The notes under the pieces: generated by a model
What the model saw: only the letters and a program-made list of their open reading frames with translations
Databases searched by the model: none
What the model was told of the DNA's origin: nothing
Made by a program: the position numbers and the translations under genes
Part shown: positions 15,501 through 23,263 of the stretch, one piece after another
How the letters are laid out: each line of letters starts with the position of its first letter
Position numbering within the stretch: position 1 is the first letter of the stretch
Assembly (NCBI GenBank): GCA_003151595.1
Contig: PLXW01000087.1
Location: 1-27,973 of the forward strand
Direction: 5' to 3'
DNA from: Myxococcales bacterium
GTDB taxonomy: Bacteria; Myxococcota; Polyangia; Polyangiales; Polyangiaceae
Length of the DNA: 27,973 nucleotides

Positions 15501-15670
15501 CCGGCTTCCCCGTTCCTCTTAAGCCAAGCGTGAACGGCCTGTTCCGTCACGCGTAAGTGTTTCCCGACCCAGTGGTGCGGCATTCGATGCATGTATTCGC
15601 GCGCCGCGCGCGGCGAGGAGACCCCCAGCATGGGCGCGACCTCGCGGGCCGAGAGCAGTTTGACGCTCAT
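15293..15670 (-). CDS. Excisionase-like HTH protein with out-of-frame tail
   Basis: The first about 52 residues form a MerR/AlpA-like helix-turn-helix of the excisionase (HTH_17) type: LLSAREVAPMLGVSSPRAAR, then HHWVGKHLRVTEQAVHAWL. Such proteins direct excision by the neighbouring integrase. The remaining about 70 residues are Ser/Pro/Arg-rich, come from sequence overlapping the integrase start in a different frame, and do not look like a folded domain. Either the protein normally ends near residue 60 and a stop has been lost, or the overlap is a real coupling arrangement. The ATG overlaps the stop of an upstream small ORF (ATGA at 15667-15670). Confidence 0.65.
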   Translation of the reverse strand: MSVKLLSAREVAPMLGVSSPRAAREYMHRMPHHWVGKHLRVTEQAVHAWLKRNGEAGCEHDSTTSDFIGEAIPSGAGSSAPMDASNARPRSATTSPPRAKRLTSSSEPPPIRPTQPRCRRPSAEP

Positions 15671-16005
15671 CGGCTCAGTTCCATTCTCTCAAACCGTCGC
15701 GGCTGATGGCCTTCGACGACCGCCGCCTGCGCGGCCCTGCTTCGCGGAGGAGCGACGAGGTGCCGTCCACCGCGGGCGACATCTTCGCCATTCGGGTGGC
15801 AGCTCGCGCCAGTCGTCGCGAGGGCGGCGCCGCGCGGCATCCGGCTGCTGGGGAGGACGCCCCCCGTCTCACGTGCGCTGCTCGGGCGCTGGGCACTCGC
15901 ACCACCAAACGCGCCGGCTACGGTCGCCACGAGGCGTGGGCCTCGCGGCGGTGACTGAGACCAGACGATCGCTGCTTCCACGGGTTCGCGCTCCTCTCGC
16001 GTCAC
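15667..16005 (-). CDS. Doubtful small ORF upstream of xis
   Basis: A 112-codon GTG-start ORF, low in hydrophobic structure and rich in Arg, Ala, Gly and Pro, without a recognisable domain. In its favour are the exact ATGA stop/start overlap with the excisionase-like gene and reasonably GC-rich third positions. Against it are the lack of a clear ribosome-binding site and the random-looking composition. If it is not coding, 15671-16056 is an untranslated leader or promoter region for xis-int. Confidence 0.28.
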   Translation of the reverse strand: MTREEREPVEAAIVWSQSPPRGPRLVATVAGAFGGASAQRPSSARETGGVLPSSRMPRGAALATTGASCHPNGEDVARGGRHLVAPPRSRAAQAAVVEGHQPRRFERMELSR

Positions 16006-16056
16006 CTCTTGCGAGCGATTCGTCGAGCGGTCAACGGGTTGAACCTACCGCCGTCG

Positions 16057-16219
16057 CCCTGCACGACGCTCCTTCGCGACGCTACTGCGCGACGCTGCCG
16101 CACGACGCTGCTACGCGACGCATCCGGCCCAGTGATCTCGTCGCCTTGGATGTATTCCGCGCGACGCCACTGCGCGACGCTGCGACGCGACGCCGCCACG
16201 CGACGCCACTACGCGACGC
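16057..16219. repeat. Two clusters of five 13-bp iteron-like repeats
   Basis: Cluster 1 (16057-16121) and cluster 2 (16155-16219) each consist of exactly five contiguous 13-bp units ending in invariant CGACGC. The consensus is YNCTRCGCGACGC, for example TGCTACGCGACGC. A 33-bp non-repeated spacer separates them. All units point the same way. The block lies between the end of the membrane-protein gene and the xis-int unit. The regular spacing resembles iterons or multiple protein-binding sites, though simple minisatellite expansion is also possible. Confidence 0.85.
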
Positions 16220-16267
16220 GAGATTTTTCAACGGTGGGGGGTGCGGCGGCTTTTCCGCCGACTACCG

Positions 16268-16678
16268 CTACGAGCCGCGCGTCCCGATTTTTTCGCGAAG
16301 CACCTGGAGCCGCTCCAGATTCGCGAGGGTCTGAGCGGCCAAGCGCCCGCCCTTCGCGGTGCGCGGGAAGATCTCCGGGCTCTCGAGGAGGCTCTTGCTC
16401 GTCGCGTCGAAGCCCCTCTTGAGCTCGAGGTCGAGCATCATGGAGCGCAGGGTGTGGACCGCCACAGCGACGGCCCAGCAGAATGCCGCGAGGGCGTCTA
16501 GCGCGGCGGCGATCTTCCAGATGCCGCTCCATTGCTCTACCCCCCGCGTCACATAGAGCGCGGAGTTGCCAAGCACGAGCGGGAGTGCGGTGGCGCCATG
16601 CCTCCAGAACCGGCCAAGGGGGACGCGGGCGCGCCTGGAGTCAATGGGGGTCATACCTGCGGCGTTGTGCATGACCAT
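16268..16678 (-). CDS. Hypothetical small membrane protein
   Basis: A 136-aa protein with two hydrophobic stretches (about residues 30-45, ATALPLVLGNSALYV, and 54-76, WKIAAALDALAAFCWAVAVAV). A soluble charged C-terminus follows (LDLELKRGFDATSKSLLESPE and LANLERLQVLREKIG), likely a short coiled coil. No known domain is recognised. Three candidate ATGs (16678, 16672, 16654) lack a strong ribosome-binding site; 16654 is preceded by GCAGGT and is also plausible. It lies in the same direction as, and 209 bp beyond, the 366-aa gene. Confidence 0.55.
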   Translation of the reverse strand: MVMHNAAGMTPIDSRRARVPLGRFWRHGATALPLVLGNSALYVTRGVEQWSGIWKIAAALDALAAFCWAVAVAVHTLRSMMLDLELKRGFDATSKSLLESPEIFPRTAKGGRLAAQTLANLERLQVLREKIGTRGS

Positions 16679-16697
16679 TTGTCTACGGCCAGCGTGA

Positions 16698-16734
16698 CCA
16701 GCACCAGGGCGCCACTCATGCGCTCTGGTGCTGG
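16698..16734. terminator. Hairpin between two leftward island genes
   Basis: The perfect 10-bp arms CCAGCACCAG (16698-16707) and CTGGTGCTGG (16725-16734) flank a 17-base loop, and GGCCAGCG is repeated directly on either side (16687 and 16733). It sits about 150 bases past the stop of the 366-aa gene and just before the start of the membrane-protein gene. It may be a terminator or an operator. No T-run is obvious. Confidence 0.5.
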
Positions 16735-16887
16735 CCAGCGCCTACACCGAGGCGCTACGAGGGCCGGTAACCGGGCACCCGCGGTCGCACCCGAGTGGCG
16801 AAACCGCTGTCCGGAGCCGCTCCACAGCGCCCCCTCGAGCCAGGTCCGCAGCCATCGGCCGAGATGCGGCGGTCGTCGTCGTCGCCC

Positions 16888-17988
16888 TCATGGGGCTCTT
16901 CGTGCCGCGCTCTGACGGTCGCTTTTCCTCTCGCGCGCCGTGTCGCTCTTCTTCGGAAATGGAGGCAGCCCGAACGCCTGAGAGAGTCTGCTTGCCAAGC
17001 CCCACGCCGACACGCTTCCGCGGCTGGCCTTCGCATGGGTAACCGCGACGTTGGAGAGCGCGTCGGCCACCGCCTTGAACTGGGCAGGGGTCGGTCTTTG
17101 TAAGGCCAGCGGGACGTCGGCAGCATTTGCTGTGAGGCTGGCGAGGACCTCGTGCAGGAACGCGGTCACCACCTTTCCATGGGCACGCTCCAGCTCCCGC
17201 GACAGCTTCTTCTTTGCGGCACGCGTCTCGGCCGTGTCGCGCTCGCGAATGCGCGGGAGCTTCGGCGGGGAGGACGGGCGCGTAGTTTCGAGGATCGCCT
17301 CTAGCGCGAGCATCCAGGGTCTAACCCCAAGCTTCCTCTGGACCGTCCACGCTTCGAGGAGCCGCCTTGTCTCCTGAATGAACGGTGCCGGCGCCTCTCC
17401 AGACTGCACATGCTGAAGGATGGCGATCATGTCCCTCAGTCCCATGACCAGTGCCGGGGGCGTCACCTCGATGTCGTATCCGAGCGCTTTGTACGCGGCG
17501 TTCATACCGTCAGACGTTTGAAGCTCTCCCGTGAGCATACGCGCGATTTCCCCCAGGCCACCGGTCGCCGCGTCCAGAAGGGGCTCCTCCTGAACAACCA
17601 GATGCAGGCCTCCCGCGGGAGTCATCGCGATGGCTCCCGCACGCGCCGCGGCCCCTACGCATGCAAGGCGTTCTAGTCGCTCGGCACGGAGGCGAACCAT
17701 TTCCGCCCGCATCCGCGCTTCGTTCTCCATCTGCTGCTTGAGCCGGGGAGCATAGCGATGCTGCCATTCCTTGACCATCGCGACCCCCTCGGGGGTCAGC
17801 GTCAATTTGTCGCGCTCCTCAACTGGGAGCGTCGGTGCCGGATTCTCGCTTAGCAACTGGTAGCCGCTTCCCTCAACCCAATGCATATGGAGGCCGACGT
17901 CTTCGAGGGAGCGCGTCACGATCGATCCAGGCGCGAGCACCGGCGCCTCGTCGTGGCCCGCGCCGGTCGCGTCTTTCTTCGCAGCCAT
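16888..17988 (-). CDS. Island protein of unknown function, 366 aa
   Basis: Starts MAAKKDATGAG with an excellent ribosome-binding site (AGGAGGAACC before the ATG). It is predicted soluble and mainly alpha-helical. There is a helical Glu/Arg/Met-rich stretch (about 75-110, EWQHRYAPRLKQQMENEARM then RLRAERLERL), a central helical region (VMGLRDMIAILQHVQ), and a basic tail (KKSDTARERKSDRQSAARRAP). The LVVQEEPLLDAATGGL segment looks like an internal beta-turn. I recognise no family. Codon use is that of a real gene. The upstream region carries a 39-bp element shared with the AAA-like regulator gene, which suggests common regulation. Confidence 0.75.
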   Translation of the reverse strand: MAAKKDATGAGHDEAPVLAPGSIVTRSLEDVGLHMHWVEGSGYQLLSENPAPTLPVEERDKLTLTPEGVAMVKEWQHRYAPRLKQQMENEARMRAEMVRLRAERLERLACVGAAARAGAIAMTPAGGLHLVVQEEPLLDAATGGLGEIARMLTGELQTSDGMNAAYKALGYDIEVTPPALVMGLRDMIAILQHVQSGEAPAPFIQETRRLLEAWTVQRKLGVRPWMLALEAILETTRPSSPPKLPRIRERDTAETRAAKKKLSRELERAHGKVVTAFLHEVLASLTANAADVPLALQRPTPAQFKAVADALSNVAVTHAKASRGSVSAWGLASRLSQAFGLPPFPKKSDTARERKSDRQSAARRAP

Positions 17989-18053
17989 GGTTCCTCCTGT
18001 AGTCAAGTCACACGCTTCGTGGGGCTGTCGGGTTCGCGTCCCCACTCGCCCCC

Positions 18054-18092
18054 GGCAGGACGACAGCATGACCTCCCCCTCGTCGCGCGCCC
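18054..18092 (-). promoter_or_regulatory. Shared 39-bp dyad element, copy A
   Basis: It matches 35 of 39 positions with copy B at 19196-19234. The plus-strand core reads GGCAGGACG, variable bases, CATGACCT, then CTCGTCGCGCGCCC. It includes the dyad GGCAGG-N12-CCTCCC (one mismatch). It lies 66 bp upstream of the start of the 366-aa gene, a normal operator/promoter distance. Confidence 0.55.
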
Positions 18093-18172
18093 GCCGCAAT
18101 GCAGTCAGGTCGTCATGCGGCGCGAAAGCGCAGCGGTTCTCCATGGCCCCTGGCTTCCGGCCCGAGCGCTTC

Positions 18173-19048
18173 TCACTCGGTCTTGGCCTTCGCGAGATAG
18201 CGAAAGATCGTCCGGGGATCGATGCCGAGCGCCCGAGCCGTCTGGGTTCGGTTCCCGTCGAAGTGTGCGAGCACGCGCGTGACGTACTCCAGCCGAAATG
18301 CCTCGACGGCATCGGTAAGAGGCTGAACGCCGCCGACCAAGGTGAGCACGTCGGTGAACCCAAGTTCCGCCGGGCCGACTTCGCTGGCCTGACATAGGAC
18401 GGCGGCTCTCTGCACGACCGAGAACACCTCCGCGAGATTCCCCGGCCATGATTGCGAGAGGAGAGCCTTCTCCGCGGCGGGCGAGAAGCGGAGGACCGTC
18501 CGACCAAGCTGGGTCGCCGCTTGCTCGAGAAAGAGCGCGGCCCAGGCTATGACGTCTGGGCCGCGGTCCCGCAGTGGCGGGAGATCCACGCGGGTAGCCG
18601 CTGTAAGCGCGGCCATGTCGGTCGCCACCGCGTGGCTCGTGTCCACAGTGGCGACCAGCCGGAGACTGCGGTCGCGTACGAGCGCGGCGAGTTCGTTCTG
18701 ACCCCTCGCGTCGAGCGCTTGCAGGCTGTGGATCACGACGACGCTGCCCGTCTTCCGGAGCGCTCGAACAGGATCGAGTCCCTCAAACGCGCTGAACGTG
18801 AGCGGGCTTGGGTCCCGGAGGCCACCGAGCGCCGTCGCCAGGGTCCGACGACCTGTCCCAAGGGCGCCCGCCACCAGGATAGGGAGGGTCGAGACAGCGA
18901 GACGCGCCGCGACGTGCCGCAGCGCAACCACGGCCTCGGCTTCGACAAAGGAGGGCGCGCCCGGCAGCACGCCCCCGATGGTAGCCGCAAAGGGCCGACG
19001 AGTGCCTCGTCGAGCGGGAGCGCTGCGCACCGTCCCAGAGGCCGGCAC
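18173..19048 (-). CDS. Degenerate sigma-54-activator-like (AAA+/Fis) regulator
   Basis: A 291-aa protein with the fold order of a bacterial enhancer-binding protein: an AAA+ region (about 35-230) and a C-terminal Fis-type helix-turn-helix (NRTQTARALGIDPRTIFRYL). Family landmarks remain: LPPLRDRGPDVI, WPGNLAEV, FSPAAEKAL. The ATPase motifs are broken. The Walker A has GALGTGRR with Arg67 in place of Lys, the Walker B acidic pair is replaced (VVVIHSLQALD), and the sigma-54-contacting GAFTGA loop is absent. It therefore probably binds DNA without activating sigma-54 polymerase. The start is a GTG at 19048; a later GTG near residue 27 is possible. It lies in the same direction as the 366-aa gene, with a similar upstream element. 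Confidence 0.8.
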   Translation of the reverse strand: MPASGTVRSAPARRGTRRPFAATIGGVLPGAPSFVEAEAVVALRHVAARLAVSTLPILVAGALGTGRRTLATALGGLRDPSPLTFSAFEGLDPVRALRKTGSVVVIHSLQALDARGQNELAALVRDRSLRLVATVDTSHAVATDMAALTAATRVDLPPLRDRGPDVIAWAALFLEQAATQLGRTVLRFSPAAEKALLSQSWPGNLAEVFSVVQRAAVLCQASEVGPAELGFTDVLTLVGGVQPLTDAVEAFRLEYVTRVLAHFDGNRTQTARALGIDPRTIFRYLAKAKTE

Positions 19049-19516
19049 GCGCCGTGCGACGGCTCCGGATGGTCGGGCAAGTTCGCGGACGATACGTCCA
19101 GCGGGCCGGCGAGCCGCCTATTCGACGAACTTCCGCGCGCGCGGCGGCGTCTTGGTCGAACTGGGCGTGGCTGCCCTGCCCTCCGATTCGCGCGCGGCAG
19201 GACGTCACCATGACCTGCCGCTCGTCGCGCGCCCTCGGCAGGATTCGTGCACCGTACTCGCCCCCCACTTGCCAAGCTGATGCCGCACAGTGCGCCGACG
19301 ACCCCGAGGTTGAAGAGGTCCACGCGTAGGACCTCGCCGCGCGACAGCGATAGCCCGCTGCTCACGGCCGACGTCTGGGCGGGCAGGCGCCGGAAGGCCG
19401 CGCGGATGGGCACGACGAGGCTCCCCGCGAGGCGTGGAAAGCGCGAAGCGCATCTTGGGAACGTCCGAGCTGGAACGGCGGCTCACTTTGGCAGAAGATG
19501 GGGGAGGAACCACAAG
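19049..19516. other. Intergenic region, no supported gene
   Basis: This 468-bp divergent region separates the AAA-like regulator and gajA. Several short ORFs cross it on both strands, but none has a recognisable domain, a good ribosome-binding site or consistent codon use. It holds the 39-bp dyad element (copy B) and must contain the promoters of both flanking genes. I see no clear -35/-10 pair for gajA. Confidence 0.5.
19196..19234 (-). promoter_or_regulatory. Shared 39-bp dyad element, copy B
   Basis: The better of the two copies: GGCAGG and CCTGCC form a perfect 6-bp inverted repeat around 12 bases. It lies 148 bp upstream of the annotated start of the AAA-like regulator gene, so either that gene has a long leader or it starts further upstream. 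It could be bound by that regulator itself. Confidence 0.55.
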
Positions 19517-21328
19517 ATGAGCGGCCTGCGGATTGCTGAGGTGTCGGTTCGTAACTTCCGCGTGTTACACGACGTCTGGATGCCGCTCGGCGAGACGACC
19601 GTGCTCATCGGTGCGAACAACTCCGGCAAGACTGCGTTCCTGGATGCGCTCGATCTCGCCATCGGTGACCGTGCGCGCGCTTCCCAGGACGACCTTTTCG
19701 TCGACAAGGACGGCGTGGTGGCGCCGGACTTCGTTGTCGATCTGCTCATTCAGCCAGCCGACAACGCCGAGGAGTTCGATGTTGGCGTCCGCGACGTCGT
19801 CGCCGATGCCATCCAGCTCCCCGCCGCCGGGTCAGAGTTCTTTGCCATTCGCACCCGCGGCGCAGTCGATCCGAAACGCGGCTTCGACCGGCGGCGCAAG
19901 TTCCTCAAAGGCTGGGAACGGGACGCGGGCAAAGCCGCAACCCTCGTCGAGCTGAACAGGCCATTCGTCACGAGGGATGTCCTTGACTTGCTCTCCTTTT
20001 ACCTCCTTGACGCTCGCCGAGATGTCGCCGACGAGCTGCGCGGGAAAGCCTCGTTTTGGGCGCGCCTTGCGAAAGATCTGAACGTCGAGAAAACAATCCA
20101 ATTGGAGATCGAAGCGGGCTTGAAGGCGCTCGGTGCGACCCTCATCAACGCGAGCCCAGTGCTCGCCGACGTGCGGGCTGAGCTGAACCGCATCAGTGAG
20201 GCGTTCGCCCCGGGAAGCGCCGGCATGTCGATCGAGGCTTTGCCCGCGCACCTTGATGTCGTCGGTCGCGCGATGGACGTCGTGTACTCCGCGCCCGGGA
20301 GCGCACCGATCTCTCTCGACCGCCACGGAATGGGGACGCGAAGCCTCGCTGTGCTGACGATCTTCAACGCATTCGTCAAGATCCGTACGGCCGCGTCGGG
20401 GGGACTCACGATCGTCGCGCTCGAAGAGCCAGAGGCCCACTTGCATCCCCAGGCGCAGCGCGCGGCGTTCCAGTTGGCGTCGACGAGCGCCGCCCAGCGA
20501 ATCGTATCCACACACTCGCCCTACATCGTCGAGGGGGTCGACGTCTTCGACCTTCGTCACTTTCTCCGCAGCGGCGCCGTCTCAACCGTGAAATGGGTGA
20601 ACCGCACAATCACTGGATCTTCCACCTCCACCTTCACGAACGACGAGCTCGAGAAGCTGCGCCGCTTCCTACAGCAGCGCCACGGCGAGGTGCTCTTCTC
20701 CCGGCTCGTCATCTTGTTCGAAGGCGACACTGAGGACGCTGCGATGCCAGCATTCGCCGAGGCTGCATGGGGCAAGGGTGGAGTCCACGACCGCGGCCTC
20801 TCGTTTGTCAACGTCGGAGGGAGCGGAAACTACAAGCATCTCCTGGTGCTCCTCCATCACCTACGCATTCCGTGGCTCATTTTTTCCGATGGCGACCCGG
20901 GTGGCGTCGCAGGCGTGACGGCAGCACTCACCGCGATCGGCACTACGATTGCAGCCGCGTCACCAAGCTCGCTCGTAATCCTCCCGACCTCCGCTCCTGG
21001 GCAGGACTACGAGGCGTACATCATTGCAGAAGGCTTCTCGCCACAAATCGAAAGCGCGATCGCGGCAACACTCGGAGCTACTGCCCTCAGCGATTACAAA
21101 TCAATGCTCCATGGGCAAAACAAGAGCAAGACGCTGGTTCGCGACTACGCTTCCATCGGCTGGGAGGAGAGGCTCCTGGCAGACTTCCTAGACAACAATA
21201 AGGCCGCTCTCGGCGGGCCAGTCGCCATTGAGATCGCCAAGGGAGCGGACTCGAACGGTCGCCCACTCTTCCCCGCGAAAGTGAGAGAGCTCTTCGATCG
21301 AATCGAAGCACAGCTGGCGATCCCATGA
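19517..21328 (+). CDS. gajA: Gabija protein GajA (OLD-family ATPase/TOPRIM nuclease)
   Basis: A 603-aa anti-phage endonuclease. The N-terminal ABC-type ATPase domain has Walker A GANNSGKT (K38), a signature-like segment HGMGTRSL, Walker B IVALEEPEAHLHP (E303/E304) and the H-loop STHSPYIVE. The C-terminal TOPRIM domain has VILFEGDTED (E402) and IFSDGDPGG (D458, D460), the metal-binding residues. In Gabija, GajA nicks DNA when nucleotide levels fall during phage infection and works with GajB. The size is close to the characterised protein (578 aa). The ATG at 19517 is preceded by GGGGGAGGAACC and begins the domain correctly (LRIAEVSVRNFRVL). An in-frame upstream extension to 19247 has no domain. 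The stop overlaps the gajB start. Confidence 0.9.
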   Translation: MSGLRIAEVSVRNFRVLHDVWMPLGETTVLIGANNSGKTAFLDALDLAIGDRARASQDDLFVDKDGVVAPDFVVDLLIQPADNAEEFDVGVRDVVADAIQLPAAGSEFFAIRTRGAVDPKRGFDRRRKFLKGWERDAGKAATLVELNRPFVTRDVLDLLSFYLLDARRDVADELRGKASFWARLAKDLNVEKTIQLEIEAGLKALGATLINASPVLADVRAELNRISEAFAPGSAGMSIEALPAHLDVVGRAMDVVYSAPGSAPISLDRHGMGTRSLAVLTIFNAFVKIRTAASGGLTIVALEEPEAHLHPQAQRAAFQLASTSAAQRIVSTHSPYIVEGVDVFDLRHFLRSGAVSTVKWVNRTITGSSTSTFTNDELEKLRRFLQQRHGEVLFSRLVILFEGDTEDAAMPAFAEAAWGKGGVHDRGLSFVNVGGSGNYKHLLVLLHHLRIPWLIFSDGDPGGVAGVTAALTAIGTTIAAASPSSLVILPTSAPGQDYEAYIIAEGFSPQIESAIAATLGATALSDYKSMLHGQNKSKTLVRDYASIGWEERLLADFLDNNKAALGGPVAIEIAKGADSNGRPLFPAKVRELFDRIEAQLAIP

Positions 21329-23253
21329 GCGGCGGGTTCAAGCCGACTGAGGAGCAGCGGCGAATCATATCGCTAAACGAGGGCGCCTATCTCGTAGTGG
21401 CTCCTCCGGGAAGTGGTAAGACGCAGGTGCTGACGCAGCGGATCATCCGCCTGCTTCAGGAGTCTAGCGGTCAGCGATTTCGCATCCTCACGTTGACGTT
21501 CACCACGAAAGCCGCCGAGAACATGGTGGCCCGCATTGAGGCGCAGGTTGACGAGGAATGGCGGCGCGTTACCGCCAAGACTTTTCACGCGTTCTGCCTT
21601 GATGTGCTCCAACACTATGGAGAATCCGTCGGCATCGCGAGTGGGTTCTCCGTCTACGAGAACGAGGACGATCGCATCGAGGCGCTCGCACGTGGATTGT
21701 CTGACGAAGGACTCGTACTGAAACGGGACGCTGAGGAGGTGAAGTCGCTGAGACGTTTGTTAGGAGAAATCGGACGATTCAAACGCGATCTAATACCTCA
21801 CGAGGCCGTGGCTCGACGCGAGACCGAGGAGATTGCGGAAGCTCATATGGCATATGCGGCCTATGATCGAACACTTCGCCTCTACAACGCCGTCGACTTC
21901 GACGATCTGCTCGGTCTCGTCTACCGCCTTTTCACAGAGCATCCCAGAGTGTCACGCCACTATCGACGCCTCTTCCCGTACATTCTCGTCGACGAGGGGC
22001 AGGACACGAGCCTGGCGCAGTATGAGGTACTGCGGTCTCTTTGTGGGGACGAGCATCGCAACGTGATGCTCGTCGCAGACGGCAATCAATTCATCTATGG
22101 ATTCGCGGGTGCGAGCGATCGTTTCTTGAAGTCGTTCGTGGTTGACTTTGGGGCCACCGAGGTTCCTCTGCATTTGAACTTCCGCTGCGCCGAAGCGGTC
22201 GTCAAAGCGGCAAACGCGCTCATCGCCCACAACCCAGAGCGCGTCACGGTGGCCGCGGAGATGCAATCGGAGGCCAAAGCAAAGGGGCACGTCACTGCCG
22301 CTTCGTACGCGGATGAGCACGAAGAGGCGCGCGGCGTCGTTGATTTCGTGCAGGCCGTGCTCGCCCATGGGCTCGATGCGGCCTGGCTCAATCCGTACGA
22401 AGACGCATCCGTGAAGCCGGAAAAGGTCTGCGTCCTAGGCCGTAATCGCTTCCAACTGCGCGACATACTGAAGGAGATGGATCAGCGAGGGGTTTCCTAC
22501 GCCTTCGCTACCGGTGAATCAGGCCTGTTCGACTCTGCCCTATTTAGTGCCGCATACTACGCACTTCGTGTCGCAAGCAACCCAAAGGATTTGCTCAGCC
22601 GCCGAAATCTGTTGGGCGTTCTCGCTACTTCAGCTGAGGAGGATATAGAGTTGCTGGAGCGGCCGGTTGACGCGTTCCTATCGGCGGTGTCGCAGCGCAA
22701 CGAGGATTCGCCCGGATCCCTGATGGCGTTCCTAGCGAGTGCCTGGACTCAACGCACGAGCGATGATGCTCTACTGCGGAGCCTACTCGAAGAAGCTCGC
22801 CGCCTCGCTGGCCTTTCGAAAAGCGACGAACTTCGGGCCGTCGAAGAGGCCGATCTCACGATCTTCAATGAACGGCTGGCGTCTCATCGGCGGCACGCCG
22901 AGGAGGGCGACGTGTCAATCCAGGGGCTTCTCGGAGATCTGTCTCTCGTCCGGAGGACGTCACACGAAAGTTCTGGGGTTCGCGCCCTGACTATCCACGC
23001 GGCCAAAGGACTCGAGTTCGCGGCCGTCGTCCTCGTGGGGATGAACGATGGGAGCTTCCCTGACTTCCGCAGCATCGGATCGTCTGCAGCCATCGCGGAC
23101 GAGCGGCGAAACGCATACGTGGCCGTGACGCGGGCGGCGCGGCGTCTTCATCTCACCCGACCGAGGACTCGCACGATGCCGTGGGGCGACGTGAAACCAC
23201 AGAAGATTTCTCGCTTCGTTCGCGAGCTGGAGATCTCGATGGAAGACAAATGA
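21325..23253 (+). CDS. gajB: Gabija protein GajB (UvrD-like SF1A helicase)
   Basis: A 642-aa superfamily 1A helicase: Q-motif TEEQRRII, Walker A APPGSGKT (K32), Ia TLTFTTKAAENM, motif II VDEGQD (D223/E224), motif III VADGNQFIYGFAGA, motif IV NFRCAEA, motif V LTIHAAKGLEF and motif VI YVAVTRAARRL (R603). Characterised GajB is about 494 aa, so this one is longer, mainly in the 2A/2B region. The ATG shares four bases with the gajA stop (ATGA), which gives coupled, roughly equimolar synthesis as expected for the GajAB complex. Codons are noticeably less GC-rich than in the left part of the window, consistent with acquisition. It converges with the NERD remnant, ending 10 bp before it. Confidence 0.88.
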   Translation: MSGGFKPTEEQRRIISLNEGAYLVVAPPGSGKTQVLTQRIIRLLQESSGQRFRILTLTFTTKAAENMVARIEAQVDEEWRRVTAKTFHAFCLDVLQHYGESVGIASGFSVYENEDDRIEALARGLSDEGLVLKRDAEEVKSLRRLLGEIGRFKRDLIPHEAVARRETEEIAEAHMAYAAYDRTLRLYNAVDFDDLLGLVYRLFTEHPRVSRHYRRLFPYILVDEGQDTSLAQYEVLRSLCGDEHRNVMLVADGNQFIYGFAGASDRFLKSFVVDFGATEVPLHLNFRCAEAVVKAANALIAHNPERVTVAAEMQSEAKAKGHVTAASYADEHEEARGVVDFVQAVLAHGLDAAWLNPYEDASVKPEKVCVLGRNRFQLRDILKEMDQRGVSYAFATGESGLFDSALFSAAYYALRVASNPKDLLSRRNLLGVLATSAEEDIELLERPVDAFLSAVSQRNEDSPGSLMAFLASAWTQRTSDDALLRSLLEEARRLAGLSKSDELRAVEEADLTIFNERLASHRRHAEEGDVSIQGLLGDLSLVRRTSHESSGVRALTIHAAKGLEFAAVVLVGMNDGSFPDFRSIGSSAAIADERRNAYVAVTRAARRLHLTRPRTRTMPWGDVKPQKISRFVRELEISMEDK

Positions 23254-23263
23254 CTCGGGCTTG

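Noticed and set aside
16057..16219. CRISPR or coding repeat
   Set aside because: The 13-bp units are contiguous without spacers, and 13 is not a multiple of three, so no repeat protein is kept in one frame.
19205..19513. Small leftward ORFs between the AAA-like regulator and gajA
   Set aside because: Arg/Pro-rich, no ribosome-binding site, no domain. The region is better read as divergent promoter space.
19247..19516. N-terminal extension of GajA to 19247
   Set aside because: The extension has basic random composition. A good ribosome-binding site and the family-typical first strand both point to 19517.
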